Of a stretch of DNA of 15,255 bases, positions 6,303 to 13,272 are shown piece after piece. How positions within the stretch are numbered: position 1 is the first letter of the stretch; each line of letters begins with the position of its first letter. The DNA is from Campylobacteraceae bacterium (GTDB lineage: Bacteria; Campylobacterota; Campylobacteria; Campylobacterales; Sulfurovaceae). Position numbers and translations under genes: made by a program. The notes below the pieces were generated by a model. It was not told the origin of the DNA, made no database searches, and was given only the letters and a program-made list of their open reading frames with translations. The stretch covers positions 1 through 15,255 of the forward strand of contig JALUKJ010000066.1 of the NCBI GenBank assembly GCA_027056615.1. The letters run 5' to 3'.

Positions 6303-7736
6303 CTAATCTTTATTTTTATAAACTTTGCTTTTGTTTATAAACCTTTCATAGTCTGTTCTATACTCATCCATTGTAAGTTCATTAGTATAGATTTTGTAAA
6401 CATTTTTGCTATCTCGTATAGGGTCTGCTAAGACAAAGTCACGCTTATCATGTAAATGGATAAATGAGAAATCTAAGCTATTAATATCATGAATTATAGT
6501 ATTTTTAATAATAGTTCTAACTTCTATATTGTTTTCAATCATTTCAGAAAAAAGGTACTTTTTACGGGTATTAAGCTCTTCGTAGGAATCAATAACAAAA
6601 ATAATGGTTGTTGTTACTTTGTATTTTTGATATAGATTAAAAAAATGACTTTGTATCTCCAAGTCTTTATAGCTAGATTTTAAAAATGGACTCTCCTTAT
6701 TGAGTTGCATTACAACGTGTAACTTAGTATCTCCAATAGTCTCAACAGTTTTAATAAGTTCTAAAAAGGCTCCTTGAAAATCCATAATATAGTAACTCTC
6801 TTTTTTTGAAACACGTTTAAAGAGTTCTTTAATAGCATGAAATTGATTAAATGCTAAACGATAATAGAAGAACTCTCTATAATGTGTTTTACGTAAACGT
6901 TGAAAAAAATTAGAGTAATTTTTAAGTTTATTTACATATTTTACAAAATGATTAACTTGAAATAGTTTTAAATTTGTACTGAAACGATTTTCTATTGCTA
7001 AGAGGGTTTCTGTTTCATTTAACATTGATTCAAGCTCTTTACTTTTTAAAACTTCCTTGGAGAATATAACTTTTTTTGCCATAGGTACTTTGTTGTCACT
7101 CTCTAAATAACCCATACTCATACCCGTAATATATGTAGAGCTATTATCTTGATTGTCATGAAAGAGCATATATAGTTGGTTATCATTTTTTTGAATGGTT
7201 ATAAATAGATTGTTATCTAAAAGCTGAAATTCTGCTCTAAAGTGTTGATTGTTTTTTTCTAATAAAAGAGTTGTTTTTCCTTTAGAATCTTTTTCCCATT
7301 CAATAATTTTATAGTAGCTAATGCTTTGGGTAAGGGTAGAAAAACTATATATATACTTATAGTCAATTGTTACTTGAACGCGTCGTTGATATTTTAAATA
7401 TTTTTCAATTTGTTGGTCAAAATATTCTAAATTATCCTCTCTTTTGAAATCTAATAATCTAAAAAGAGGATTGCCTTTAATATGTAATTTTGAAAGTTTG
7501 TAGTTTAAGAAGCTTTTTTGAAAATCAGGTGTACATGTAGTTCCTTTGTTTAGCCAACGCCTTAACACAGTTTTCCTATTTAAAAAAAATTGCTCTTTAC
7601 CGTCAGTATCAGAATTTATATTAAATTTACTTTTGTCATATTTACTATAGTCAATAAGTATTTTTGTAAAATTATTCATATCTTCATTAGCAATTTGCAC
7701 ATAAATCATTCTTAGCTTCTGAGAAAAAGTATTCAT
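6303..7736 (-). CDS. Unrecognised 477-residue soluble protein
   Basis: I do not recognise this protein. It has no signal peptide and no membrane helix, so it is probably cytoplasmic. It is rich in K, N, F and Y. Three parts can be told apart: a helical N-terminus (1-115) with a basic patch RKTVLRRWL (54-62); a beta-rich middle (about 120-230) with a small-molecule-sensor feel (YITGMSMGYLES); and a mixed alpha/beta C-terminus (about 310-470) with strands YYIMDF, LHVVMQL and TTIIFVIDS. The tail HLHDKRDFVLADP (427-439) weakly recalls the HxK part of phospholipase D-like domains, but a proper HKD spacing is absent. The ribosome binding site AAGGG is five bases before the ATG and a good promoter lies upstream. 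A sensor-regulator is one guess; a function cannot be assigned. Confidence 0.8.
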   Translation of the reverse strand: MNTFSQKLRMIYVQIANEDMNNFTKILIDYSKYDKSKFNINSDTDGKEQFFLNRKTVLRRWLNKGTTCTPDFQKSFLNYKLSKLHIKGNPLFRLLDFKREDNLEYFDQQIEKYLKYQRRVQVTIDYKYIYSFSTLTQSISYYKIIEWEKDSKGKTTLLLEKNNQHFRAEFQLLDNNLFITIQKNDNQLYMLFHDNQDNSSTYITGMSMGYLESDNKVPMAKKVIFSKEVLKSKELESMLNETETLLAIENRFSTNLKLFQVNHFVKYVNKLKNYSNFFQRLRKTHYREFFYYRLAFNQFHAIKELFKRVSKKESYYIMDFQGAFLELIKTVETIGDTKLHVVMQLNKESPFLKSSYKDLEIQSHFFNLYQKYKVTTTIIFVIDSYEELNTRKKYLFSEMIENNIEVRTIIKNTIIHDINSLDFSFIHLHDKRDFVLADPIRDSKNVYKIYTNELTMDEYRTDYERFINKSKVYKNKD

Positions 7737-7774
7737 TTTAACCCTTTTTTAAAGTTTGAAAAGTTTTAAGAACA

Positions 7775-7780
7775 ATTATA
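7775..7780 (-). promoter_or_regulatory. -10 box (TATAAT, minus strand) for the 477-residue protein
   Basis: On the minus strand TATAAT is preceded by CTTG and lies about 39 bases before the ATG at 7736. Transcription would start near 7768, leaving a leader of about 32 nt that carries the AAGGG ribosome binding site. Confidence 0.6.
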
Positions 7781-7854
7781 CAAGATAAAAATTAATTATA
7801 AAATGTTTTTTAGATTGTTTATCTGAAGTTAAATCGTGAAAAATAGGGATATAT

Positions 7855-7894
7855 AAAGTTTATAAAAAAGTTTTATAAAGTTTTAAAAAGTTCT
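7855..7894 (+). repeat. Phased AAAGTT repeats upstream of the DUF475 gene
   Basis: Four same-orientation AAAGTT copies begin at 7855, 7867, 7877 and 7887, at steps of 12, 10 and 10 bases, close to one helical turn. Two more copies lie at 7751 and 7760. They sit in the 222-base gap between the divergent 477-residue and DUF475 genes. They may be binding sites for one protein or simply curved AT-rich DNA. The remainder of this gap holds the minus-strand promoter, a possible weak plus-strand -10 box (TATATT, 7914-7919) and nothing else I can name. Confidence 0.45.
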
Positions 7895-7958
7895 ATTGTA
7901 AAACTTCTTGGCTTATATTAAACTTTTGACTGTAAAATTAAACATTGAGGAGATTGTT

Positions 7959-8942
7959 TTGAAAGATTTTAGAAGTTCTATTGTAATTACAGTAGTGGGT
8001 TTGGTGTTAGCATTTTATGTTGGGGGAGTTGAGACTCTATATATTGTTGCTTTATTAGCTATATTAGAGATTTCACTCTCATTTGATAATGCAGTGGTCA
8101 ATGTTAAAGTTTTAGAGACTATGAAACCAAAATGGCAACAGCGTTTTATTACTTTTGGTATTCCAATAGCTGTTTTTGGTATGAGATTTCTTTTTCCAAT
8201 GATTATTGTGGCTGTTGCTAGTGGTTTAGGTTTGTGGGAAACTTTAAATATGGCACTTAATGAGCCATTAGTATATAAAAAGACGTTAGTCTCCGTTGAA
8301 AAATTGATTTTTGCATTTGGTGCATCATTTTTATTAATGGTCTTTTTAAGCTTTATTTTTGATAAAGAGAGAGAAGAGAAATGGATTGATATTATAGAGG
8401 AGAATGAGTTTGTTGAGAAAATGGGAAAACTCTCTAGTATACACATGATTGTCGCAACAATTGTAGGATTAATATTAATTTATATAACCACGAGCTATCA
8501 GATTGCATTGGCTTATTTCTCAGGTGTATTACTTTACTCCATTATAGCTTCATTAGATGATGTACTTGGTGTTAATGGTGTGCGTAATGGAATTATAGGC
8601 TTTCTATATTTAGAAATTCTTGACGCTTCATTTAGTTTTGATGGAGTAATAGGTGCTTTTGCTCTTAGTTCTGATGTTTTTATTATTATGATTGGTTTAG
8701 GAATAGGTGCTATGTTTGTTCGTTCATTAACACTCTATATGTTAAAAAAGAAAACCTTAGCTGAGTATCGTTATTTAGAACATGGTGCAAATTATGCTAT
8801 CTTTGCTTTAGCAATAGTTATGTTAGTGAAAATTTTTATACCTGTCAATGAAATTATTGTTGGAAGCATAGGGGTACTGTTTATTTTAGTTGCAACTTTT
8901 CATTCTATGCATGCAAATAAAAAAGAGTTGGAGAGTCAATAA
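7959..8942 (+). CDS. DUF475 / TerC-superfamily integral membrane protein
   Basis: From TTG 7959 this is a 327-residue membrane protein with eight or nine hydrophobic helices. Two internal repeats carry the family's acidic motifs: LEISLSFDNAVVN (36-48) and LEILDASFSFDGVIGA (218-233). Long runs such as FGMRFLFPMIIV (73-84) also match DUF475 as I know it. Known: TerC-superfamily proteins are linked to tellurite resistance and metal (Mn2+) export; the exact transport role of DUF475 is unsettled. The motif acids lie in membrane helices and could bind a metal ion. TTG 7959 is chosen because GAGGAG (7947-7952) lies six bases before it; the open frame continues to TTG 7908, which lacks a ribosome binding site and would add 17 polar residues. 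No ter genes and no Mn2+ (yybP-ykoY) riboswitch are nearby. Confidence 0.88.
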   Translation: MKDFRSSIVITVVGLVLAFYVGGVETLYIVALLAILEISLSFDNAVVNVKVLETMKPKWQQRFITFGIPIAVFGMRFLFPMIIVAVASGLGLWETLNMALNEPLVYKKTLVSVEKLIFAFGASFLLMVFLSFIFDKEREEKWIDIIEENEFVEKMGKLSSIHMIVATIVGLILIYITTSYQIALAYFSGVLLYSIIASLDDVLGVNGVRNGIIGFLYLEILDASFSFDGVIGAFALSSDVFIIMIGLGIGAMFVRSLTLYMLKKKTLAEYRYLEHGANYAIFALAIVMLVKIFIPVNEIIVGSIGVLFILVATFHSMHANKKELESQ

Positions 8943-8950
8943 CTCTTTTT
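8920..8950 (+). terminator. Intrinsic terminator overlapping the end of the DUF475 gene
   Basis: AAAAAGAGTT (8920-8929) pairs perfectly with AACTCTTTTT (8941-8950) across an 11-base loop. The stem contains the last codons and the TAA stop, and its 3' arm supplies the T-run. Only two G:C pairs give it strength, so termination may be partial. Confidence 0.5.
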
Positions 8951-8966
8951 ATCATATTTTTAAAAT

Positions 8967-9083
8967 TTCTATATAAAAGAGGGTAAACTTTTAAAATAAA
9001 CAGATATAATGGTTGCAGATGAAAGATGAGTGTGGAATATATTTCTTCTCTATTTGGATTCGACTTTCTATTTTTATATAGAA
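8967..9083. repeat. 12-base inverted repeat flanking the csp promoter
   Basis: TTCTATATAAAA (8967-8978) is repeated as its exact complement TTTTATATAGAA (9072-9083). The first arm lies about 27 bases upstream of the -10 box; the second lies within the csp leader. Being 93 bases apart and not on one transcript, the arms are more likely protein sites, or chance, than an RNA hairpin. Confidence 0.4.
9005..9010 (+). promoter_or_regulatory. -10 box (TATAAT) of the csp gene, with a long leader
   Basis: TATAAT at 9005-9010 predicts transcription from about 9017, giving a leader of about 92 nt before the csp ATG. Long structured leaders are known from E. coli cspA-type mRNAs, where they control stability and translation with temperature. 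Here the leader can form a local hairpin, TTCTAT (9066-9071) with ATAGAA (9078-9083), upstream of the AAGG ribosome binding site. Confidence 0.6.
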
Positions 9084-9108
9084 GTTATATATTACAAAAG
9101 GTACGACA

Positions 9109-9327
9109 ATGGCAGAATTAGTTAATGGAACTGTTAAATGGTTTAACGATGAAAAAGGTTATGGATTTATTGAACAAGCAAACGGAGGACCAGATGTATT
9201 TGTTCACTTCAGACAAGTGAATAATGCAAGTGGTGGTAGAGTCTCTCTTGCCGATGGTCAAGCTGTAACTTATGAAATCGGTGAAGGTCAAAAAGGTCCA
9301 CAAGCTGAAAATGTAACAGCAGTTTAA
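9109..9327 (+). CDS. Cold-shock domain protein (CspA family)
   Basis: A 72-residue single cold-shock domain, an OB-fold protein that binds single-stranded RNA and DNA and melts RNA structure. Both RNA-binding motifs are present: RNP1 KGYGFI (16-21) and RNP2 VFVHF (30-34), with the usual start GTVKWFN. AAAAGG lies seven bases before the ATG. The gene is monocistronic, between its own promoter with a long leader and a clear intrinsic terminator. Cold induction is suggested by that leader but not shown; many Csp family members are constitutive. Confidence 0.97.
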   Translation: MAELVNGTVKWFNDEKGYGFIEQANGGPDVFVHFRQVNNASGGRVSLADGQAVTYEIGEGQKGPQAENVTAV

Positions 9328-9340
9328 TCTGTTGTCTCTT

Positions 9341-9369
9341 TAGAGGTAGACTTTCTATCTCTATTTTTT
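9341..9369 (+). terminator. Rho-independent terminator of the csp gene
   Basis: AGAGGTAGA (9342-9350) pairs with TCTATCTCT (9354-9362), with one G:U pair and a 3-base loop, extended by T9341:A9363. Six T follow (9364-9369). It lies 14 bases after the csp stop and is the best-formed terminator in the window. Confidence 0.8.
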
Positions 9370-9430
9370 AAAAATCCTCCTAAATTACTCTTTCATTAAA
9401 ATTAACATTAATATTTATAACATCTTTGGC

Positions 9431-9436
9431 TATAAT
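9431..9436 (+). promoter_or_regulatory. -10 box (TATAAT) for the ispA-tkt operon
   Basis: TATAAT in the context TTTGGCTATAATACTG lies 26 bases before the ispA ATG, so the leader is only about 20 nt. The stretch between the csp terminator and this box is AT-rich and shows nothing else. Confidence 0.65.
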
Positions 9437-9461
9437 ACTGTAAAAAAATTAAGAATTATTG

Positions 9462-10310
9462 ATGCAACGATTTGAAGCCTATTTAGAAGCAAATTTACCA
9501 ATAGTAGAGACTTTTCACCCTCACTATAACAAAGCACTTTCAGCTATGTTACTTGCAGGTGGGAAACGTTTAAGACCTATGTTACTACTTTCTGTAGTAG
9601 AAGCTTATGAACCACTTCTTTTTGAAGGAGCATTAGCACCTGCCTTGGCATTAGAATTTTTACATACCTATTCACTTATTCATGATGATTTACCTGCTAT
9701 GGATAATGCACCCTTACGTCGTGGTTTTGAAACACTTCATATAACTTATGATGAAGCTACAGCAATTTTAGTAGGAGATTCACTAAATACAGAAGCATTT
9801 TATAAGATTGCTAAAGCTCCTTTAAGAGATGATGTCCGTATTAAACTTGTGGAGCTTTTAGCACGAGATGGTGGAACATATGGTATGGTTTTAGGACAAG
9901 CAATTGACATACATTTTGAAAATACTCCACTTGAGTTAGAGCAAATAAAAACACTCCACATTAACAAAACAGCTAAATTGATTGCTACTTCACTATTGAT
10001 GGGTGCAGTTATTGTTGGATTAGATAAGCAAAAACAAGAAAAACTCTATGCCTTTGGAATTGACCTTGGATTACTTTTTCAGATTCAAGATGACATTATT
10101 GATGAGACTCACAGTGAGGAAGAAGCAGGTAAAACTACAGGAAATGATGGAGATAAAAACTCTTTTGTTAATTTAATGGGACTTGAAAAAACAATTCAAG
10201 AGGCTGAAAAAATGGCTAAAGATTTAGAAGATAGATTCAATACCTTTGATAAAGTCTTACAAAATGGTTTAAAAGATATTATTCAAAAATATCTCTATCG
10301 ACATAGATAA
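9462..10310 (+). CDS. ispA: Polyprenyl synthetase, probable (2E,6E)-farnesyl diphosphate synthase
   Basis: A 282-residue trans-isoprenyl diphosphate synthase that should condense dimethylallyl and geranyl diphosphate with isopentenyl diphosphate to C15 farnesyl diphosphate, the precursor of undecaprenyl carriers and quinone tails. The first aspartate-rich motif is D75-D76-LPAM-D81 followed by RR (86-87); the second is QDDIIDE (209-215). The two-residue insertion in the first motif and an aromatic residue (Y70) five positions before it are the marks of bacterial type II FPP synthases. After D81 the usual acidic run is NAP; as I recall, NA is normal in Campylobacterota. ATG 9462 is preferred to the TTG just before it. 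The ribosome binding site (AAGA) is weak. tkt follows after 28 bases in the same operon, as in C. jejuni. Confidence 0.92.
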   Translation: MQRFEAYLEANLPIVETFHPHYNKALSAMLLAGGKRLRPMLLLSVVEAYEPLLFEGALAPALALEFLHTYSLIHDDLPAMDNAPLRRGFETLHITYDEATAILVGDSLNTEAFYKIAKAPLRDDVRIKLVELLARDGGTYGMVLGQAIDIHFENTPLELEQIKTLHINKTAKLIATSLLMGAVIVGLDKQKQEKLYAFGIDLGLLFQIQDDIIDETHSEEEAGKTTGNDGDKNSFVNLMGLEKTIQEAEKMAKDLEDRFNTFDKVLQNGLKDIIQKYLYRHR

Positions 10311-10338
10311 TAAATAAAAAAGTATAAGGAATAAAAAA

Positions 10339-12318
10339 ATGGCAATAACAGAACAAAATCAAATGCGTAAAAAAATGGCAAATACCATCCGTTTTTTAGT
10401 AGCAGATATGGTACAAACAGCAAACTCAGGACACCCTGGAGCTCCAATGGGATTGGCAGATATTGCTGTGGTACTTAGTGAACATCTTAATCATAATCCA
10501 AAAAATCCAAAATGGTTAAATCGTGACCGTTTAGTATTTTCTGGTGGGCATGGCTCTTCACTTATCTATTCACTTCTTCATCTTTGGGGTTACGATGTAA
10601 CTTTAGAAGATTTAAAACAGTTTAGACAACTCGACTCTAAAACCCCAGGTCACCCAGAGTTTGGACATACTGATGGAGTAGAGATAACTACAGGACCTTT
10701 AGGACAAGGAATTGCCAATGCTGTTGGTTTTGCTATGGCTGAAAAATATACAGCTAATCATGTAAATTCAGATACTTGTGAACTGATTGACCATAAAGTA
10801 TACTGTTTATGTGGAGATGGTGACTTGCAAGAGGGTATCTCTTATGAAGCATGTTCTTTAGCTGGACACAATAATCTTGATAACTTAGTTCTTATTTATG
10901 ATTCAAATTGTATTACTATTGAGGGTGATACAAGTATTGCATGGAGTGAAGATATAGAGGGAAGATTTTTAGCACAAGGTTGGGATGTAAAAACTATAAA
11001 TGGTCATTGTTATGATGAAATTGACAAAGTACTTAATGAAGTAAAAACGGCTACTAAGCCAACACTAATTATTGCCAATACAATTATTGGAAAAGGTGCT
11101 ATGGAACTAGAAGGCTCTGCTTCAACTCATGGTTCGCCTCTTGGTGAAGAGATTATTGCCCAGTCAAAAGCTAAAGAGGGATTCCCTGCGGAGAAGTTTT
11201 ATATTTCAGAAGATGTATTAATACGTTTTAGAAGTGCAATTGAAAAAGGAGATATGTTAGAGAAACAGTGGATTCATCTTCATAAACAAGCTCCATTAAT
11301 AGAGCAAAATATAGCAATGCAGAGACTACTTAACCCTGATGTCTCTACTATTGATTTCCCTGACTTTTCAACAGAGCCTTCTATGGCAACTAGAGATTCA
11401 AATGGTAAGATTTTAAATTCTATTGCTAAAGCACTTCCTAGCTTTATAGGTGGTTCGGCTGACCTTGCACCGTCAAACAAAACAGAGCTAAAAGATATGG
11501 GAGACTTTCCAAAAGGGCGAAATATGCACTTTGGAATTAGAGAACACTCCATGGCTGCTATTACTAATGCTATGGCACTCTATGGAACTATTATACCATT
11601 TAATGCAACATTCTTTGTATTCTCAGACTATTTAAAACCAAGTGCAAGAATTGCAGCATTGACCAGTATTCAAAACTTCTTTATTTGGACACATGATAGT
11701 ATTGGAGTTGGAGAAGATGGACCAACACATGAACCTATTGAACAGTTAAGCCAGTTTAGAGCTTTACCAAATTTCTATGTTTGGAGACCTGCTGATGCTA
11801 CTGAAAATGTAGAAGCATGGAAAACTGCTCTTAATATGAAAGCTCCTCATGGGTTTGTATTAAGTAGACAGAAGCTAAAAACACTTAAGCCAAAAAGAGA
11901 TTTTGGAGATGTTTCAAAAGGTGCTTATGTCGTAAAACGTAGAAAAAATGCAAATTTCACCTTAATGGCATCTGGTTCAGAGCTTATGCTTTGTCTTCAA
12001 ACAGCTTGTCACTTAGAAGTCTTAGGAATAAAAACTAATGTTGTTTCTGTTCCTTGTCTTGATTTGTTTAATGAGCAAGATAGAGAGTACAAATCAGAAG
12101 TTATAGATAAAAATACAAAAGTATTAGCAGTAGAAGCATCAAGAGCAACAGAGTATTATCAATATGCAGATGATGTTCTAGGAATGGAGAGTTTTGGTGC
12201 TTCTGCTCCTGCTGATTTACTTTTTGAGAAATTTGGTTTCACTATTGAGAATGTTATGAGAAGAGCATGTGCTTTAATGAATGTAGAATATAGAGAAGTT
12301 AATTTAAAAAAATGTTAA
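10339..12318 (+). CDS. tkt: Transketolase
   Basis: Transketolase moves two-carbon ketol units between sugar phosphates in the non-oxidative pentose phosphate pathway (and in carbon fixation cycles where present), with thiamine diphosphate and a divalent metal. At 659 residues it has full length. Visible are the N-terminal SGHPGAPMGLA, the active-site HGSSLIYSLLHLWGYD, the TPP-Mg segment GDGDLQEGISYEA through IYDSNCITIEGDT, the pyrimidine-domain IREHSMAAITNAMAL, and IGVGEDGPTHEPIEQL. The ribosome binding site AAGGA (10326-10330) is eight bases upstream. It lies 28 bases after ispA and shares its promoter, which may tie isoprenoid and pentose metabolism only through gene order. No terminator with a T-run follows; an AT-rich inverted repeat does. 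Confidence 0.97.
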   Translation: MAITEQNQMRKKMANTIRFLVADMVQTANSGHPGAPMGLADIAVVLSEHLNHNPKNPKWLNRDRLVFSGGHGSSLIYSLLHLWGYDVTLEDLKQFRQLDSKTPGHPEFGHTDGVEITTGPLGQGIANAVGFAMAEKYTANHVNSDTCELIDHKVYCLCGDGDLQEGISYEACSLAGHNNLDNLVLIYDSNCITIEGDTSIAWSEDIEGRFLAQGWDVKTINGHCYDEIDKVLNEVKTATKPTLIIANTIIGKGAMELEGSASTHGSPLGEEIIAQSKAKEGFPAEKFYISEDVLIRFRSAIEKGDMLEKQWIHLHKQAPLIEQNIAMQRLLNPDVSTIDFPDFSTEPSMATRDSNGKILNSIAKALPSFIGGSADLAPSNKTELKDMGDFPKGRNMHFGIREHSMAAITNAMALYGTIIPFNATFFVFSDYLKPSARIAALTSIQNFFIWTHDSIGVGEDGPTHEPIEQLSQFRALPNFYVWRPADATENVEAWKTALNMKAPHGFVLSRQKLKTLKPKRDFGDVSKGAYVVKRRKNANFTLMASGSELMLCLQTACHLEVLGIKTNVVSVPCLDLFNEQDREYKSEVIDKNTKVLAVEASRATEYYQYADDVLGMESFGASAPADLLFEKFGFTIENVMRRACALMNVEYREVNLKKC

Positions 12319-12320
12319 GC

Positions 12321-12339
12321 TATTAACTGATTGTTAATA
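12321..12339. promoter_or_regulatory. Inverted repeat between tkt and the PPIase promoter
   Basis: TATTAAC (12321-12327) and GTTAATA (12333-12339) are perfect 7-base complements with a 5-base centre. The repeat ends nine bases before the -10 box, over the -35 region, as an operator would. It could also be a weak end-of-tkt hairpin, but no T-run follows. Confidence 0.4.
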
Positions 12340-12348
12340 AAATATAAA

Positions 12349-12354
12349 TATAAT
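12349..12354 (+). promoter_or_regulatory. -10 box (TATAAT) for the PPIase gene
   Basis: TATAAT lies 27 bases before the ATG at 12382. It falls inside the frame that would extend the protein to TTG 12331, which argues against that longer start. Confidence 0.6.
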
Positions 12355-12381
12355 TCTAACATAAAAACACAAAGGTTTAAA

Positions 12382-13200
12382 ATGATTAAAAAAAATATTG
12401 CAATTGCGTTGGCTTCTTTTCTACTCTTAACTGTAGCACAAGCTGATAATACCTATGGAAGCGTTAATGGTGAACCAATTACAGAAGCAGATATAGAATC
12501 TACCGTTGGTCAAGCAGGAATCGCATATAAATCTCTTGACCCAAAGATTCAAAAGAGAGTCCTTGATATGGTTGTTGACAGAAAACTACTATCTCAAGAG
12601 GCACAAAAGAGTGGTATTGAAAATACACCAGATTATAAATCTCAGTTAGAGTTAATGAAAAAAGACCTAGCACTCGATTTATTTATGAGAAAAGAGATGA
12701 AAGAACTTGAAGCAAGTCTTACAGATGAGAAGCTTAAAGAAGAGTATAATAAAAATAAAAAGCTCTACTCAACTCCTAAGCAACTTAAAGCAAGACACAT
12801 TCTTGTAAAAACAGAAAATGAAGCGAAAGAGATTATTAAAGAGTTAGATTCTGCTAAAGATAAGAAAGCAAAATTTATTGAACTTGCTAAAACAAAGTCA
12901 ACAGGTCCTTCAGGTAAGAATGGTGGAGATTTAGGTTGGTTTGAACCAAAAATGATGGTACCAGAATTTTCAGCAGCTGCAGATAAATTAAAAGAGGGTG
13001 AATATACAAAAACACCTGTTAAAACACAGTTTGGTTACCATATTATCATGCTTGATGGTAAAAAAGAGTCAACTTCAAAACCATTTGAAGCTGTTAAAGC
13101 TCAAATTAAAAATTCTTTAGCTGGACAAGCATTTGCTGATACAATAAAAAAGAAAACCCAAGAACTTAGAAAAAATGCTAAGATTGAGTTGAAAAAATAA
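12382..13200 (+). CDS. Periplasmic parvulin-type peptidyl-prolyl isomerase (SurA/PEB4-like)
   Basis: A 272-residue secreted chaperone and prolyl isomerase. The signal peptide (1-21) has a KK n-region, a hydrophobic core and AQA before D22. A SurA_N-like helical region covers about 25-125. A single parvulin domain covers about 133-226, with KARHILVKTENEA (137-149), NGGDLGWFEPKMMVPEF (180-196) and QFGYHIIML (216-224), followed by a helical tail rejoining the chaperone core. C. jejuni PEB4 (Cj0596) and H. pylori HP0175 have this architecture and assist outer-membrane protein folding. AAAGG lies six bases before ATG 12382; the open frame to 12331 crosses the promoter and has no ribosome binding site. 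In those two species the gene precedes fba; here a rhodanese-like gene follows instead. Confidence 0.92.
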   Translation: MIKKNIAIALASFLLLTVAQADNTYGSVNGEPITEADIESTVGQAGIAYKSLDPKIQKRVLDMVVDRKLLSQEAQKSGIENTPDYKSQLELMKKDLALDLFMRKEMKELEASLTDEKLKEEYNKNKKLYSTPKQLKARHILVKTENEAKEIIKELDSAKDKKAKFIELAKTKSTGPSGKNGGDLGWFEPKMMVPEFSAAADKLKEGEYTKTPVKTQFGYHIIMLDGKKESTSKPFEAVKAQIKNSLAGQAFADTIKKKTQELRKNAKIELKK

Positions 13201-13206
13201 ATTATA

Positions 13207-13235
13207 TCTCCTCTCTTTGAGGAGAGCTTAACTTT
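13207..13235 (+). terminator. Probable terminator after the PPIase gene
   Basis: TCTCCTC (13207-13213) and GAGGAGA (13219-13225) form a perfect stem with four G:C pairs and a 5-base loop. The following sequence (GCTTAACTTTATTATTTT) is T-rich but interrupted, so efficiency is uncertain. Confidence 0.55.
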
Positions 13236-13272
13236 ATTATTTTAAAATATAGATAAAACAGGAAGTATTTTC

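Noticed and set aside
6425-6456. HKD phospholipase D active site in the 477-residue protein
   Set aside because: H429 and K431 are present, but the aspartate is at the wrong distance (D438) and there is no second HKD. The resemblance may at most reflect a distant fold.
7737-7958. A yybP-ykoY (Mn2+) riboswitch before the TerC-type gene
   Set aside because: TerC-family genes are often preceded by this riboswitch, but the gap is almost pure A/T with none of the conserved G/C-containing loops.
8015-8446. 143-codon minus-strand open frame inside the DUF475 gene
   Set aside because: It covers conserved membrane motifs of the plus-strand gene and has no recognisable domain. A membrane protein gene often leaves long open antisense frames.
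9118-9303. Minus-strand open frame over the csp gene
   Set aside because: It is fully contained opposite a textbook cold-shock gene and lacks its own expression signals.
11280-11552. Minus-strand open frame inside tkt
   Set aside because: It lies opposite conserved transketolase sequence, with no domain and no upstream promoter.
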